In this document: positions 53,950 to 63,534 of the stretch, piece after piece | How the letters are laid out: each line of letters opens with the position of its first letter | Position numbering within the stretch: position 1 is the stretch's first letter | Source of the DNA: Neorhizobium tomejilense | GTDB lineage: Bacteria; Pseudomonadota; Alphaproteobacteria; Rhizobiales; Rhizobiaceae | NCBI GenBank assembly: GCA_002968845.1 | Contig: PVBG01000002.1 | Coordinates: forward strand, 124,001-188,000 | Length of the DNA: 64,000 bases | Direction: 5' to 3' | Translations under genes and position numbers: made by a program | The notes under the pieces: model-generated | Told to the model about the DNA's origin: nothing | The model's database searches: none | Seen by the model: only the letters and a program-made list of their open reading frames with translations

Positions 53950-54855
53950 TCAGCCTTCGACCAGTTCGGCATCGCCAACCATCCTGTCCCGCAGGCGGCC
54001 GACATCGCGGGCCGGCGAGGCGCCGAACTGGCGGGCATATTCGCGGCTGAACTGGGTGACGCTCTCGTATCCCACTGAAAAGGCGACCCGCGCCGTATCG
54101 CCCGCTTCCGCCAGCAACCGGCGACGGGCTTCGTGCAGGCGGATGCTCTTCTGATACTGGATCGGGCTCATGGCGGTCACGTCCTTGAAGTGGCGATGAA
54201 AGACCGAAGCACTCATGCCCGCAACCCGCGCCAATTCGTCGACCCTCAGTGGCGCATCGAAATACGTGCGGATATGGCCGATCGCCCTACGGATATGGCC
54301 AAGCCGGCTCTCCGGCCGCACCAACTGGCGGATCGCCGCACCCTGCGGTCCTTGCAGCAGACGATAGAGGATTTCCCGCTCGATCAGCGGACCGAGCACA
54401 CGGACATCCTGCGGCCGTTCGACCAGCCGGGCAAAGCGCAGGAAGGCCGCGGCGAGTTCCGGCGTTACGGGGCTCACCCCGAAACAGGCGCCGCAGCAGA
54501 CGACGGCATCATCCGGCATGTCGATGAGGATTTCGGCAATTGCGGCCATGTCGAGCGTCAGACTGAGCGCAAGGTAGGGCTGTTCGGGGCTCGCATCGAC
54601 AATCTGCCCAAAGGCCGGCACTTCGACGGAGGAGACGAAGTAGCTCGCGCTGTCGTAGTGCATCGCCTGGTCGCCGATCACCACGCATTTCGATCCCTGC
54701 AGAACAAGGCAAAGCATCGGTTCGTAAACGCCGGGCAGCATGCTGGTGGGGTTCGTTCCCTTCATGATGACAAGGCGCGGCACCGCCGTTTCGGTGCGGC
54801 GGCCGATAGCATGTCGCGAGACCAGATCGCGGATTTCATCCATGGGCTTCGTCAT
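53950..54855 (-). CDS. AraC-family regulator
   Basis: A 301-residue AraC regulator with an N-terminal AraC_N-like domain (MLPGVYEPMLCLVLQGSK, QPYLALSLTLD) and C-terminal helix-turn-helices (LRVDELARVAGMSASVFHRH and RVAFSVGYESVTQFSREYAR). It diverges from the SDR gene at 55012 across 156 bases and likely controls it. ATG 54855 is chosen as the first Met before the domain; MDEIRD four codons later is possible. Confidence 0.88.
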   Translation of the reverse strand: MTKPMDEIRDLVSRHAIGRRTETAVPRLVIMKGTNPTSMLPGVYEPMLCLVLQGSKCVVIGDQAMHYDSASYFVSSVEVPAFGQIVDASPEQPYLALSLTLDMAAIAEILIDMPDDAVVCCGACFGVSPVTPELAAAFLRFARLVERPQDVRVLGPLIEREILYRLLQGPQGAAIRQLVRPESRLGHIRRAIGHIRTYFDAPLRVDELARVAGMSASVFHRHFKDVTAMSPIQYQKSIRLHEARRRLLAEAGDTARVAFSVGYESVTQFSREYARQFGASPARDVGRLRDRMVGDAELVEG

Positions 54856-55011
54856 GACCCTTGAGATGCCAACAGACTGGCGCGGGCGCAAGAGCTGCCG
54901 CCGATGCAAGAGCCGCAGTCGGGAGGATTAGGCAAGAAATCGGCAGTTCTTGGCTCACGCCCAGACCATCAATGCCTCCATCTGTGGCCTGCAACCACAG
55001 GAGCATTGCCC

Positions 55012-55740
55012 ATGACCAAACAGAAGACAGCACTCGTCACCGGCGCCAACAGGAGCATCGGCTTCGAGATCGCAAGACGGCTCGCCACCGAGGGATATCG
55101 CGTCTGGCTCGGCAGCCGCGATGTCGGCCGCGGCGAAGAAGCGGCGCAGAAACTGCGCGACCAAGGGCTCGACGCGCATGTCCTGCAGCTCGACGTCACC
55201 AGCGACGAAAGCGTCACCTCGGCCATCGCGGAACTCAGCCGCCAGACAGACCATCTCGACGCGCTCGTCAACAATGCCGGCATCGCCGACAGCTTTACGC
55301 ACCAGCCCTTCGACGAGCCTATCGATGTCGTAAAAGCGGTTTACGAGGTGAATACGTTCGGCCCGATCCGTATCACCCAGGCGGCGCTGCCCCTGCTCAA
55401 GGCATCCGGCGCAGGACGTGTCGTCATGCTCAGCAGCGAACTCGGCTCGCTCCAGGCTCTGCTCGACCCGCAAAACCAGTTCTACGCCATCAATGCGCTG
55501 GGCTACAATTCGTCCAAGACGGCGCTCAATGCGGTTACCGTGGCGTTCGCCAAGGCGGCGGCGCCCTTCGGTATCAAGGTCAATGCGGCCGATCCGGGTT
55601 ACACCAAGACCGACATGAACGGCCATTCGGGTTATCGCACCGTCGAACAGGCGGCGGAAGCGCCGGTGCGGCTTGCCACGCTGGGTCCAGACGGCCCGAC
55701 GGCCGGCTATTTCTTCGACGACCAAACTCTTCCCTGGTGA
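55012..55740 (+). CDS. SDR-family oxidoreductase
   Basis: A 242-residue SDR related to carbonyl reductases: TGANRSIGFEIARRLA cofactor loop, NNAGIAD, and Ser in MLSSELGSL. The catalytic Tyr/Lys is within ALGYNSSKTALNAV. The set is complete. It is divergent from the AraC gene. Together they form a unit that separates the two TRAP binding-protein genes, perhaps inserted between them after their duplication. Confidence 0.9.
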   Translation: MTKQKTALVTGANRSIGFEIARRLATEGYRVWLGSRDVGRGEEAAQKLRDQGLDAHVLQLDVTSDESVTSAIAELSRQTDHLDALVNNAGIADSFTHQPFDEPIDVVKAVYEVNTFGPIRITQAALPLLKASGAGRVVMLSSELGSLQALLDPQNQFYAINALGYNSSKTALNAVTVAFAKAAAPFGIKVNAADPGYTKTDMNGHSGYRTVEQAAEAPVRLATLGPDGPTAGYFFDDQTLPW

Positions 55741-55814
55741 ATTGGACGTCTTGAGCGCAATTGCCCGGTCGGCCTCGAGATCGACCGGGCGTCAGTGCGA
55801 CTTTTTGGAATTTC

Positions 55815-57003
<1,189 letters not shown>

Positions 57004-57026
57004 CCGTCCCATCGTATGACATGCCC

Positions 57027-57053
57027 CAAGCCCGGAGCGACCCTCCGGGCTTG
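57027..57053 (+). terminator. hairpin terminator-like structure
   Basis: CAAGCCCGGAG (57027-57037) pairs with CTCCGGGCTTG (57043-57053), 11 perfect pairs over a CGACC loop. No T-run follows on the plus strand, so termination may be partial. It parallels the terminator of copy 1. Confidence 0.55.
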
Positions 57054-57206
57054 GCGTTTGAAAAACGGTCGCCAATGCGTCAGCATCGGCTTCCAAACCG
57101 GCCAAAGCGGTTGCTATTTTCAATATTGCATTGTAAAATCATGTCGTTGATTGAGCAGATCGGCATTGCCGTTGAGCGCCCGGAAAATTAAATCTCCGTG
57201 GCAGCA

Positions 57207-57360
57207 TTGATTATCAACGGATAAAGCTTATATTGACGCTATCGAAAATTGCTTGCGACCTTTGTTCACGGGCCTGGTGCTCAGTCAGATTTCCTCTCAA
57301 ATATCGATCAAAGCGGACGGAATACTGTCCGCAATCTCTAACGATTGAAAGGAAATCGTT
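57207..57360 (+). promoter_or_regulatory. promoter and long leader of the cold-shock gene
   Basis: TTGATT (57207-57212), 16 bases, TATATT (57229-57234) would start RNA near 57241 and give a leader of about 120 bases. Long structured leaders that act as thermosensors are typical of cspA-type genes. The rest of the 357-base gap from the previous gene shows nothing except the hairpin at 57027. Confidence 0.5.
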
Positions 57361-57570
57361 ATGAATACTGGCACCGTAAAGTGGTTCAATAGCACCAAGG
57401 GTTTCGGCTTCATTCAGCCTGATGACGGCGCGACGGACGTTTTCGTTCACGTTTCTGCTGTTGAACGTGCCGGCATGTCTTCCCTGACGGAAGGTCAGAA
57501 GATCTCCTACGAGATTGTTCGCGACCGCAAGTCCGGCAAGAGCTCCGCCGACAACCTCCGGGCCGCATAA
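57361..57570 (+). CDS. cold-shock protein, CspA family
   Basis: A 69-residue single cold-shock domain. RNP1 is KGFGFIQP and RNP2 is VFVHVSAVE; the start [15 protein letters not shown] is canonical. It binds single-stranded nucleic acid and melts RNA structure. AAAGGAAATCGTT precedes the ATG. It is the first gene of a cluster with two small unknown proteins and rpsU; a terminator at 57634 follows, so the others may be read separately. Confidence 0.95.
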   Translation: MNTGTVKWFNSTKGFGFIQPDDGATDVFVHVSAVERAGMSSLTEGQKISYEIVRDRKSGKSSADNLRAA

Positions 57571-57633
57571 GGATGTCATTCGCCTCGGCTGACCACGGAT
57601 GTACTGGCAGCGACGGCTTGAATGACGGGAAGA

Positions 57634-57658
57634 GGTCGGGGTAACGCCCGGCCTTTTT
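57634..57658 (+). terminator. intrinsic terminator after the cold-shock gene
   Basis: GGTCGGG (57634-57640) pairs with CCCGGCC (57647-57653; one G-U) over GTAACG, then TTTTT. Confidence 0.75.
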
Positions 57659-57696
57659 GTTTTGCCCCGGCTTTCGGCCGGTTCAAGGAGAACACG

Positions 57697-57984
57697 ATGA
57701 GCGCAAATGTCTATGCCATAGGCGATAACATCGTCCTCAAGGCAGGCCTTACCCGGACCGCCACTGGCGACCGGACATGCCGCGTCGTGGGCCTTTTGCC
57801 GGCCGCCGATCGCGGTGAAAACCAATATAGGGTACGTTTCGGCAGCGAGAATTTCGAGCGCCGGATCGTTGAAAGTGATATCGACACTTCCGAGACCGCA
57901 TCGTCCGCCAAGAAGGACGAGGCTTGCGCCGACGCTCCGAGCGGACCGTGGCTGAAGCCGTCGAGCATTCGCATTGGCAAGTGA
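57697..57984 (+). CDS. small conserved-looking protein, function unknown
   Basis: A 95-residue protein: MSANVYAIGDNIVLKAGL then a basic beta-rich centre (RVRFGSENFERRIVESDID) and a low-complexity tail. The middle part resembles small SH3-like or RNA-binding barrels. GGAGAACACG fixes the ATG at 57697. It is positioned between the cold-shock gene and rpsU, so a translation-linked role is possible but unproven. Confidence 0.72.
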   Translation: MSANVYAIGDNIVLKAGLTRTATGDRTCRVVGLLPAADRGENQYRVRFGSENFERRIVESDIDTSETASSAKKDEACADAPSGPWLKPSSIRIGK

Positions 57985-58035
57985 TTCAACACTTTGATCG
58001 AACGCGGGATCTGCCCGCAATGGAAAGGATTTAGT

Positions 58036-58278
58036 TTGCAGGTTCTAGTCAGAGACAACAACGTCGAGCAGGCACTCCGGGTGCTGAAGAAGAAGATGCA
58101 GCGCGAAGGCGTCTTCCGCGAGATGAAGGCGCGCAGCGCCTACGAGAAGCCCTCCGAAAAGCGGGTACGCGAAAAGGCTGAAGCCGTTCGCCGCTACCGC
58201 AAGCTGGCGCGCAAGAAGATGCAGCGCGAAGGCCTCCTGCCGGCTCCCAAGAAAGTGGTCCGTCCGGCGCGCGGATAA
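58036..58278 (+). CDS. rpsU: 30S ribosomal protein S21
   Basis: An 80-residue S21 with the family start [20 protein letters not shown], then [20 protein letters not shown] and a long basic tail KKVVRPARG. The start is TTG at 58036 with AAGGA 7 bases upstream; the ATG-type frame opening at 57994 would add 14 residues foreign to S21. Alphaproteobacteria often have several rpsU copies, one beside a cold-shock gene as here. Confidence 0.92.
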   Translation: MQVLVRDNNVEQALRVLKKKMQREGVFREMKARSAYEKPSEKRVREKAEAVRRYRKLARKKMQREGLLPAPKKVVRPARG

Positions 58279-58319
58279 TTTGTCAGCCGCACGGACATCC
58301 CATCAGGAAGGAGGATATT

Positions 58320-58541
58320 ATGGCCGCCACCAAGGACGAATTCTTCAATCCCACCAAGCTTTCCGCGCGTGACAAAGCCGCTGCGACAGATCACACCGCG
58401 CGCTCTATCATTAGTGCGGAAGCGACCCAGCGGGAAAAGAAAACCGAGAAATTGAGGCAGCTTCGTCTCGAACGCGAAGCTGCGGAGCCTGCTCCGGCCC
58501 CGGCTCGAGCCAAGGGCCGCAAGGCCCCAGCCGATCACTGA
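58320..58541 (+). CDS. small basic protein, function unknown
   Basis: A 73-residue, highly charged, helix-rich protein (MAATKDEFFNPTKLSARDKA, then EKKTEKLRQLRLEREA) with a proline/alanine/lysine tail. GGAAGGAGGATATT gives an excellent RBS. It is last in the cold-shock/rpsU cluster before a bidirectional terminator. The ARDKAAATDHTARSIISAEA stretch looks like a conserved rhizobial stress-peptide core, but I cannot name it. Confidence 0.75.
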   Translation: MAATKDEFFNPTKLSARDKAAATDHTARSIISAEATQREKKTEKLRQLRLEREAAEPAPAPARAKGRKAPADH

Positions 58542-58550
58542 ATTTCAAAA

Positions 58551-58574
58551 AGCCCGGAATTTTCCGGGCTTTTT
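58551..58574. terminator. bidirectional intrinsic terminator
   Basis: AGCCCGGAA (58551-58559) pairs with TTCCGGGCT (58562-58570), with A and T runs on either side. It serves the plus-strand cluster and the converging MFS gene. Confidence 0.85.
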
Positions 58575-58602
58575 GCTGTGTGGCTCACAGTCCGGGAGTT
58601 GC

Positions 58603-59817
58603 TCAGGCCGCCTGGAGCTGCGCCGGCTGGCGCGGCAGCGGCGGAAAGGCGAGAGCGATCGCCACTGCCCCGAGGCCGACCAGTGCCGAGCCGAAGAACA
58701 GCCAGTCATAATTTGCGAAATGATCGAAGGCCCAGCCGCCGGCCAGAGGTCCGAAGGCCATGCCGAGGCTCGACAGCATGGTCGCCGCACCGAACACGGT
58801 GCCCATGATCTTCGGCCCGAAATACTCCCGCGCCAGCACCGCATAGAGCGGCATCACGCCGCCATAGGTACCGCCGAAGATCACCGCCAAGGTGTAGAAC
58901 TGGCCGAGATCGGTCACCATCGTGTAGGCTGCGATGACAACCGCCTGGATCATCAGCCCGCCGATCAGCACCGGTTTGACGCTTAGCCGGTCGGCAAGCA
59001 CGCCGAACAGAATGCGGCCGCCGAGGCCGGCCGCGCCCTCGACGCTGTAGATGCTGACCGCCGCCATCGGCGCCACGCCGCAAAACATCGCATAGCTCAC
59101 CATGTGGAAGATCGGGCCGGAATGGGCAGCACAGCAGGCGAAGAAGGTAAAACCGAGCACCAGGAACTGCGGCGAACGAAACACCCGCGACAGCGGCATG
59201 CCGGCACCTTCGGCCTGAGGCTCGGAGGCGCCGCCGCCGGGGGCGGCCACGGCCGGCGGATTGCGGACCAGGAAGGCCGTCGGCAGGAGCAGTATCCAGG
59301 CGCCGATGCCGATGAAGAGCATCGCCAGGCGCCAGTCGTCATAGGCGGTGATCAGCCAGCGTGCAAAGGGCGAAATGGTCATCGGCGCCATGCCCATGCC
59401 AGCCGATACCAGCGAGACCGCCAGGCTGCGATGCTCGTCGAACCAGGACATGGTGACGGCGATCATCGGAGCGAAGAAAGCGCTGGCGGAAAGCCCGATT
59501 AGGCAACCATAGATCAGCTGGAAGGCGATGAGGCTTTGCGTCTGGCTGGCGAGCACCAGCGCCAGACCGAGAAGTGCGGCCCCGATCAGCACGACGATAC
59601 GGGCGCCAAATCGGTCGCTCAACGTGCCCCACATGAAGCCGCCGAGGCCCATGACGACGAAATTGAGCGTCATGGCGCTCGAAATGCCGGCACGCGACCA
59701 GCCGGTCGCCTTGGCGATCGGCTCGATAAAGATGGCCAGCGAGAACATCGTGCCGACGGCGACGCAGCCCATCAAGGCGCCGGCAGCGACGATCACCCAA
59801 CGATAATTGCTACTCAT
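58603..59817 (-). CDS. MFS transporter, oxalate/formate antiporter-like
   Basis: A 404-residue twelve-span MFS carrier. Loop 2-3 has GTLSDRFGARIVVLIG; the second half has LGGRILFGVLADRLSVKPVLI and FGGTYGGVMPLYAVLAREYFG, which is typical of the OFA/monocarboxylate group. Possible substrates are small mono- or dicarboxylates. It is transcribed alone and converges on the rpsU cluster. Confidence 0.87.
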   Translation of the reverse strand: MSSNYRWVIVAAGALMGCVAVGTMFSLAIFIEPIAKATGWSRAGISSAMTLNFVVMGLGGFMWGTLSDRFGARIVVLIGAALLGLALVLASQTQSLIAFQLIYGCLIGLSASAFFAPMIAVTMSWFDEHRSLAVSLVSAGMGMAPMTISPFARWLITAYDDWRLAMLFIGIGAWILLLPTAFLVRNPPAVAAPGGGASEPQAEGAGMPLSRVFRSPQFLVLGFTFFACCAAHSGPIFHMVSYAMFCGVAPMAAVSIYSVEGAAGLGGRILFGVLADRLSVKPVLIGGLMIQAVVIAAYTMVTDLGQFYTLAVIFGGTYGGVMPLYAVLAREYFGPKIMGTVFGAATMLSSLGMAFGPLAGGWAFDHFANYDWLFFGSALVGLGAVAIALAFPPLPRQPAQLQAA

Positions 59818-59964
59818 GTCTATTCCCCTAGGTCACAGGTTCCGAAATCCGGACAGATTTCGCAGCATCGCGATGCCCATCCTTGAACCGAGGACGTTCG
59901 GCTCCCCTCTTCCCCGACAGACCCAACCGATTTTTTTTCGCAACCGGATTTTGGAGCCTACAAC

Positions 59965-59990
59965 AAAAAGCCCCGCACGCGGCGGGGCTT
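59965..59990 (-). terminator. intrinsic terminator of the 56-residue gene
   Basis: Minus strand AAGCCCCGC / GCGGGGCTT (59990-59982 with 59976-59968) over a 5-base loop, then a T5 run (59969-59965). It lies 28 bases past the stop at 60018. Confidence 0.8.
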
Positions 59991-60017
59991 TCCAAATCTG
60001 TTGATCGTGGTGACGTC

Positions 60018-60188
60018 CTAGCTGCTGCCGGTGTTGGGGCGGTTCTTGCCGACATTGGTATTCGTCGATGCCGTTTTGCCGTCCGGGTTCTGGCCGTAAT
60101 AGGTGCCGCCGAGGTGGCCACCGGCACTGGTGTTCTCCACCTGGCGTTCGGCGCGTTTTACGGCCTCTTTCACGTCACTCTTGCTCAT
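60018..60188 (-). CDS. small hydrophilic protein
   Basis: A 56-residue protein (MSKSDVKEAVKRAERQVENT, then GGHLGGTYYGQNPDGK and an Asn/Thr/Gly-rich end). GGAGGCAGAT precedes the ATG at 60188. It is predicted unstructured apart from one N-terminal helix. It is flanked by its own terminator and divergent from a TetR gene. Function is unknown; the composition resembles stress-related small proteins. Confidence 0.7.
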   Translation of the reverse strand: MSKSDVKEAVKRAERQVENTSAGGHLGGTYYGQNPDGKTASTNTNVGKNRPNTGSS

Positions 60189-60312
60189 ATCTGCCTCCAG
60201 CTTTGGGGTTGGTGACAGAAAGGTAACCGTCCGGTGTGCCAAGTGTTCCCCTTTTAGTTTGTCGGACCGCGCCGCAAAGGCCGGCAGCGGCATTCACGAG
60301 AGGGCTTTTCTC

Positions 60313-60359
60313 TTGACGAAGAGCAAACATGGCCCTATTGGGGAACGATCGTTTCCTAA
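60313..60359 (+). promoter_or_regulatory. promoter and palindromic operator of the TetR-MFS operon
   Basis: TTGACG (60313-60318), 17 bases, TATTGG (60336-60341). A 22-base palindrome (60338-60359) with two mismatched pairs, TTGGGGAACGA/TCGTTTCCTAA, overlaps the -10 and the start point and is well placed for TetR autorepression. Confidence 0.65.
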
Positions 60360-60372
60360 TCAAGCCGACATC

Positions 60373-60981
60373 ATGGATATCAACACCGCGATGCGCCCGC
60401 CGGGCCGCCCCCGCGAATTCGAGATCGAAGAAGCGCTCGACAAGGCGATCGTCGTCTTTTCCGAGAGAGGCTATCACGCCGCCTCGATTTCGGGACTGAA
60501 GGACGCCATGGGGCTTGCCGCCGGCAGTCTCTACAAGGCGTTCAAGGACAAGAAAGCGATCTTTCTGGCGAGCTTCGACCGCTACAAGCAGGTCCGCAAC
60601 GCGCTTCTCGACCAGGAGCTGGCCGAAGGCGCAAACGGCCGCGACAAGGTTTCCCGCATGCTGCGCTTCTATGCCGAAGCCTCGCATGGCGTAAGCGGGC
60701 GGCGCGGCTGCCTGGTCGTCGGAACGGCGATCGAACTTGCGGTCTACGACACCGAGGCCGCCGAACGGGTCGGCCGATCCATGGCCCGCAGCGAAGCCCT
60801 GTTCGATACCCTGATCCGCGAAGGCCAGGCAGACGGATCGATCCCGGCAGCGATCGATCCGGCCGCCACTGCCCGCCTTCTGCTTTCCGTCACCCAGGGC
60901 TTGAGGGTGCTGGGCAAGACTGGCCCGAACCGCGACCGCGCCTTTTCCGTGGTCGATACGGCCATGAAACTTCTCGACTGA
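60373..60981 (+). CDS. TetR/AcrR-family regulator
   Basis: A 202-residue regulator opening MDINTAMRPPGRPREFEIEEA. The helix-turn-helix is ASISGLKDAMGLAAGSLYKAF and the C-terminal ligand domain includes GRRGCLVVGTAIELAVYD, with one Cys at the place used for electrophile sensing in NemR-like proteins. It is transcribed with the MFS gene 34 bases on. The palindrome at 60338 is its likely site. Confidence 0.88.
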   Translation: MDINTAMRPPGRPREFEIEEALDKAIVVFSERGYHAASISGLKDAMGLAAGSLYKAFKDKKAIFLASFDRYKQVRNALLDQELAEGANGRDKVSRMLRFYAEASHGVSGRRGCLVVGTAIELAVYDTEAAERVGRSMARSEALFDTLIREGQADGSIPAAIDPAATARLLLSVTQGLRVLGKTGPNRDRAFSVVDTAMKLLD

Positions 60982-61015
60982 TTCTTATCCGATCCTTCCT
61001 CCCAAGGAGCATATA

Positions 61016-62230
61016 ATGACCACCAATTCCGCAACGATGGCCACTCCGGCGGCTGCATCGGGACTATCCGCCGCGATGACCTTCGTGATGGCCGCGGCTT
61101 GCGGGCTCATCGCCGCCAATCTCTATTATTCCCAACCGCTGGCGGGCCCGATCGCTGCCTCGATCGGTCTTCCGGCGCATGCGACAGGCCTTATCGTGAC
61201 GCTGACGCAGATCGGCTATGGCCTCGGCCTGTTGCTGGTGGTGCCGCTCGGCGACCTTCTCGAAAACCGCCGGCTGATCCTCACCATGATCGGCGTGGCC
61301 ACCGTGGCATTGCTCGGCGCCGGCCTGTCGAGCGCATCCATTCCGTTCCTCGCCGCGTCGCTGGCGATCGGCGTCGGCTCGACCGCCGTACAGATGATCG
61401 TGCCGTTCGCCGCCAGCCTGGCGAACGACGCTAATCGCGGCCGGGTGGTCGGCAATGTTATGAGCGGGCTGATGATCGGCATCATGATGGCCCGGCCGGT
61501 CTCGAGCTTCATTGCCGAGTTCTCCTCCTGGCACGTCGTGTTCTTTCTGTCGGCAGCTGTCATGATCGGGCTCGGCTTCGTGCTTGCCGCCCGCCTGCCG
61601 AAGCGGATGCCGCAGACGAAACTCTCCTATTTCGCCCTGCTCGCATCGATGGGCCGCCTCTACGCAACCCAGCCGGTCCTGCGCCGCCGGGCATTCTACC
61701 AGGCCTGCCAGTTCGCCACCTTCAGCCTGTTCTGGACGGTGACGCCGCTGGTCCTCGCCGGCCCCGCCTTCCACCTCAGCCAGGCCGGCATCGCACTCTT
61801 TGCATTGGCTGGCGTCGCGGGCGCCATCGCCTCGCCGATCGCCGGACGCCTTGCCGACCGGGATCTCGGGAAACCTGCGACGGTATTCGGTATCGCCGCC
61901 GTTGCCGTTGCATTCCTCATCACCCATATCGCACCGGAAGGCTCGGTCGTAGCGCTCGCGCTCCTGACGCTCGCCGCCATCCTCCTCGATTTCGGGGTGA
62001 CGATGACGCTCGTGATCGGCCAGCGCTCGATCTACAATCTCCCCGCGGACCTGAGAAGCCGGCTCAACGGCCTCTACATGGCGACCTTCTTCTGCGGCGG
62101 CGCGATCGGCTCTGCCGTCGGCGCCTGGGCCTTTGCCGAAGGCGGCTGGCTGCTCGCCTCCTCGCTCGGCCTTGCCCTGCCGGTCATCGCCTTCCTCTAT
62201 TTCCTGACGGAAAAGCGCGCCAGGATTTAA
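61016..62230 (+). CDS. MFS efflux transporter
   Basis: A 404-residue twelve-span MFS transporter of the YfiS/AraJ-like sugar or drug efflux type, with IAANLYYSQPLAGPIAAS in span 1 and LGDLLENRRLILTMIG in loop 2-3. The second half has GRLADRDLGKPATVFGI and NLPADLRSRLNGLYMATFF. Placed behind a TetR repressor, it is probably an inducible exporter of a toxic compound. Confidence 0.87.
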   Translation: MTTNSATMATPAAASGLSAAMTFVMAAACGLIAANLYYSQPLAGPIAASIGLPAHATGLIVTLTQIGYGLGLLLVVPLGDLLENRRLILTMIGVATVALLGAGLSSASIPFLAASLAIGVGSTAVQMIVPFAASLANDANRGRVVGNVMSGLMIGIMMARPVSSFIAEFSSWHVVFFLSAAVMIGLGFVLAARLPKRMPQTKLSYFALLASMGRLYATQPVLRRRAFYQACQFATFSLFWTVTPLVLAGPAFHLSQAGIALFALAGVAGAIASPIAGRLADRDLGKPATVFGIAAVAVAFLITHIAPEGSVVALALLTLAAILLDFGVTMTLVIGQRSIYNLPADLRSRLNGLYMATFFCGGAIGSAVGAWAFAEGGWLLASSLGLALPVIAFLYFLTEKRARI

Positions 62231-62243
62231 GGCGACAGGACAG

Positions 62244-62275
62244 GATCACGTTCGAGGACGATCTCGAACGTGATC
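62244..62275. repeat. perfect 13-bp hairpin
   Basis: GATCACGTTCGAG (62244-62256), loop GACGAT, CTCGAACGTGATC (62263-62275). It lies between the MFS stop and the hydrolase gene without a T-run. It may be a transcript-end hairpin, a processing site or a dispersed palindrome. Confidence 0.55.
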
Positions 62276-62341
62276 GAGGTCGTCAATATGCCATCCTCCT
62301 GCCAGGGATCAGCCTTCTTTCTCAGATCGAACGAGGCTCCC

Positions 62342-63415
62342 ATGCGCCCCACCCTTCGCCTTTTTGCTCTTCTGCTGGCGGGTATCAGCAGTTCCCCCAC
62401 CCTTGCCGCAGATCCCGTCGGCGTCCGGAAGATCAGCGTGGTTTCGCCTGAACACGACCGGGCACTTGCGGTAACCGTCTGGTATCCGTCAAAGGGTGAC
62501 GGCGAAGCGACGCCCATCGGCGACAACCGGATTTTCGAGGGATCGCCTGCATCGAAGAACGCGTCCCTCGAAAGCGGTCGCTTTCCGCTCGTGCTCCTGT
62601 CCCATGGCTCCGGCTCCCGCGCCGAAGGCATGGCCTGGATTGCCACCAGGCTCGCCGAGGCGGGCTTCATCGTCGCCGGTCCCAACCATCCTGGCACCAC
62701 GAGCGGCGATTCCACGCCGGCCGCGACGCCGAAGATCTGGGAACGCACTCAGGACCTTTCCGACATTATCACCGCATTGACTGACGAAGCTCCCTGGAAG
62801 GCGGCAATCGACACCGAGCATATCGGCGTTCTCGGCTTCTCGCTCGGCGGCAGTACGGCAATGGAGCTTGCCGGCGCACGTGCCAATCTCGATGCCTACA
62901 AACGGTATTGCGATGACTACCCGGCGACGATGGATTGCATCTGGTTCCGAGGCGAGCGCGGTTTTGCCGATGGCGAACAGGTCACGGTCAAAAAAATGGA
63001 TCTCGAAAGCATCGACAGGACACGCTTCGAACGATCGAACCGCGATCCTCGCGTCACTGCGGCTGTCATGGTCGATCCCGGTCTTGCGACGGCTTTCACG
63101 GCTGGCAGCGTGAAAGCCATCGATATTCCGGTGACCTTCATCAATCTCGGCAGCGCCGGACAAATCCCGGTCGCGGTGCTTTCGGACGCGCTGGCGAAAC
63201 AGGCCCCGAATGCCAGCTATGCGCAGGTGAACGGCGCCAACCATTTCAGCTTCCTGCCCGTCTGCAAACCGGGTGCGGCCGAGTTCCTGAAATCCGTCGG
63301 AGAACCCGATCCGATCTGCGACGAGAACTCCAGCCGAACGCGAGCCGATATTCACCGGGAACTGACCGGCATGATCGTTTCGGCTTTCGAGCGAAGCCTC
63401 AAGGCCCGCCGCTGA
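62342..63415 (+). CDS. secreted alpha/beta hydrolase, PAF-acetylhydrolase-like
   Basis: A 357-residue exported hydrolase (signal peptide 1-23, near TLAADP). Ser nucleophile in GVLGFSLGGSTAMEL, oxyanion VVLLSHGSGSRAEG-like segment (here LVLLSHGSGSRAEGMAW), His in NGANHFSFLP. The layout fits platelet-activating-factor acetylhydrolase/dienelactone-hydrolase-like lipases. Preceded by a perfect hairpin at 62244. It may be read with the MFS gene. Confidence 0.87.
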   Translation: MRPTLRLFALLLAGISSSPTLAADPVGVRKISVVSPEHDRALAVTVWYPSKGDGEATPIGDNRIFEGSPASKNASLESGRFPLVLLSHGSGSRAEGMAWIATRLAEAGFIVAGPNHPGTTSGDSTPAATPKIWERTQDLSDIITALTDEAPWKAAIDTEHIGVLGFSLGGSTAMELAGARANLDAYKRYCDDYPATMDCIWFRGERGFADGEQVTVKKMDLESIDRTRFERSNRDPRVTAAVMVDPGLATAFTAGSVKAIDIPVTFINLGSAGQIPVAVLSDALAKQAPNASYAQVNGANHFSFLPVCKPGAAEFLKSVGEPDPICDENSSRTRADIHRELTGMIVSAFERSLKARR

Positions 63416-63534
63416 GCGAAAAGCGTGCTCTTCGATTTTCGTTGTTCAGCCATTGCCCCGTTTACGGCGCGGAAGAAAGCCGCTGAACAGAATGGATCGG
63501 CCGACAGCGCGGCCGATCCTGTTGCGGCCCCTGC

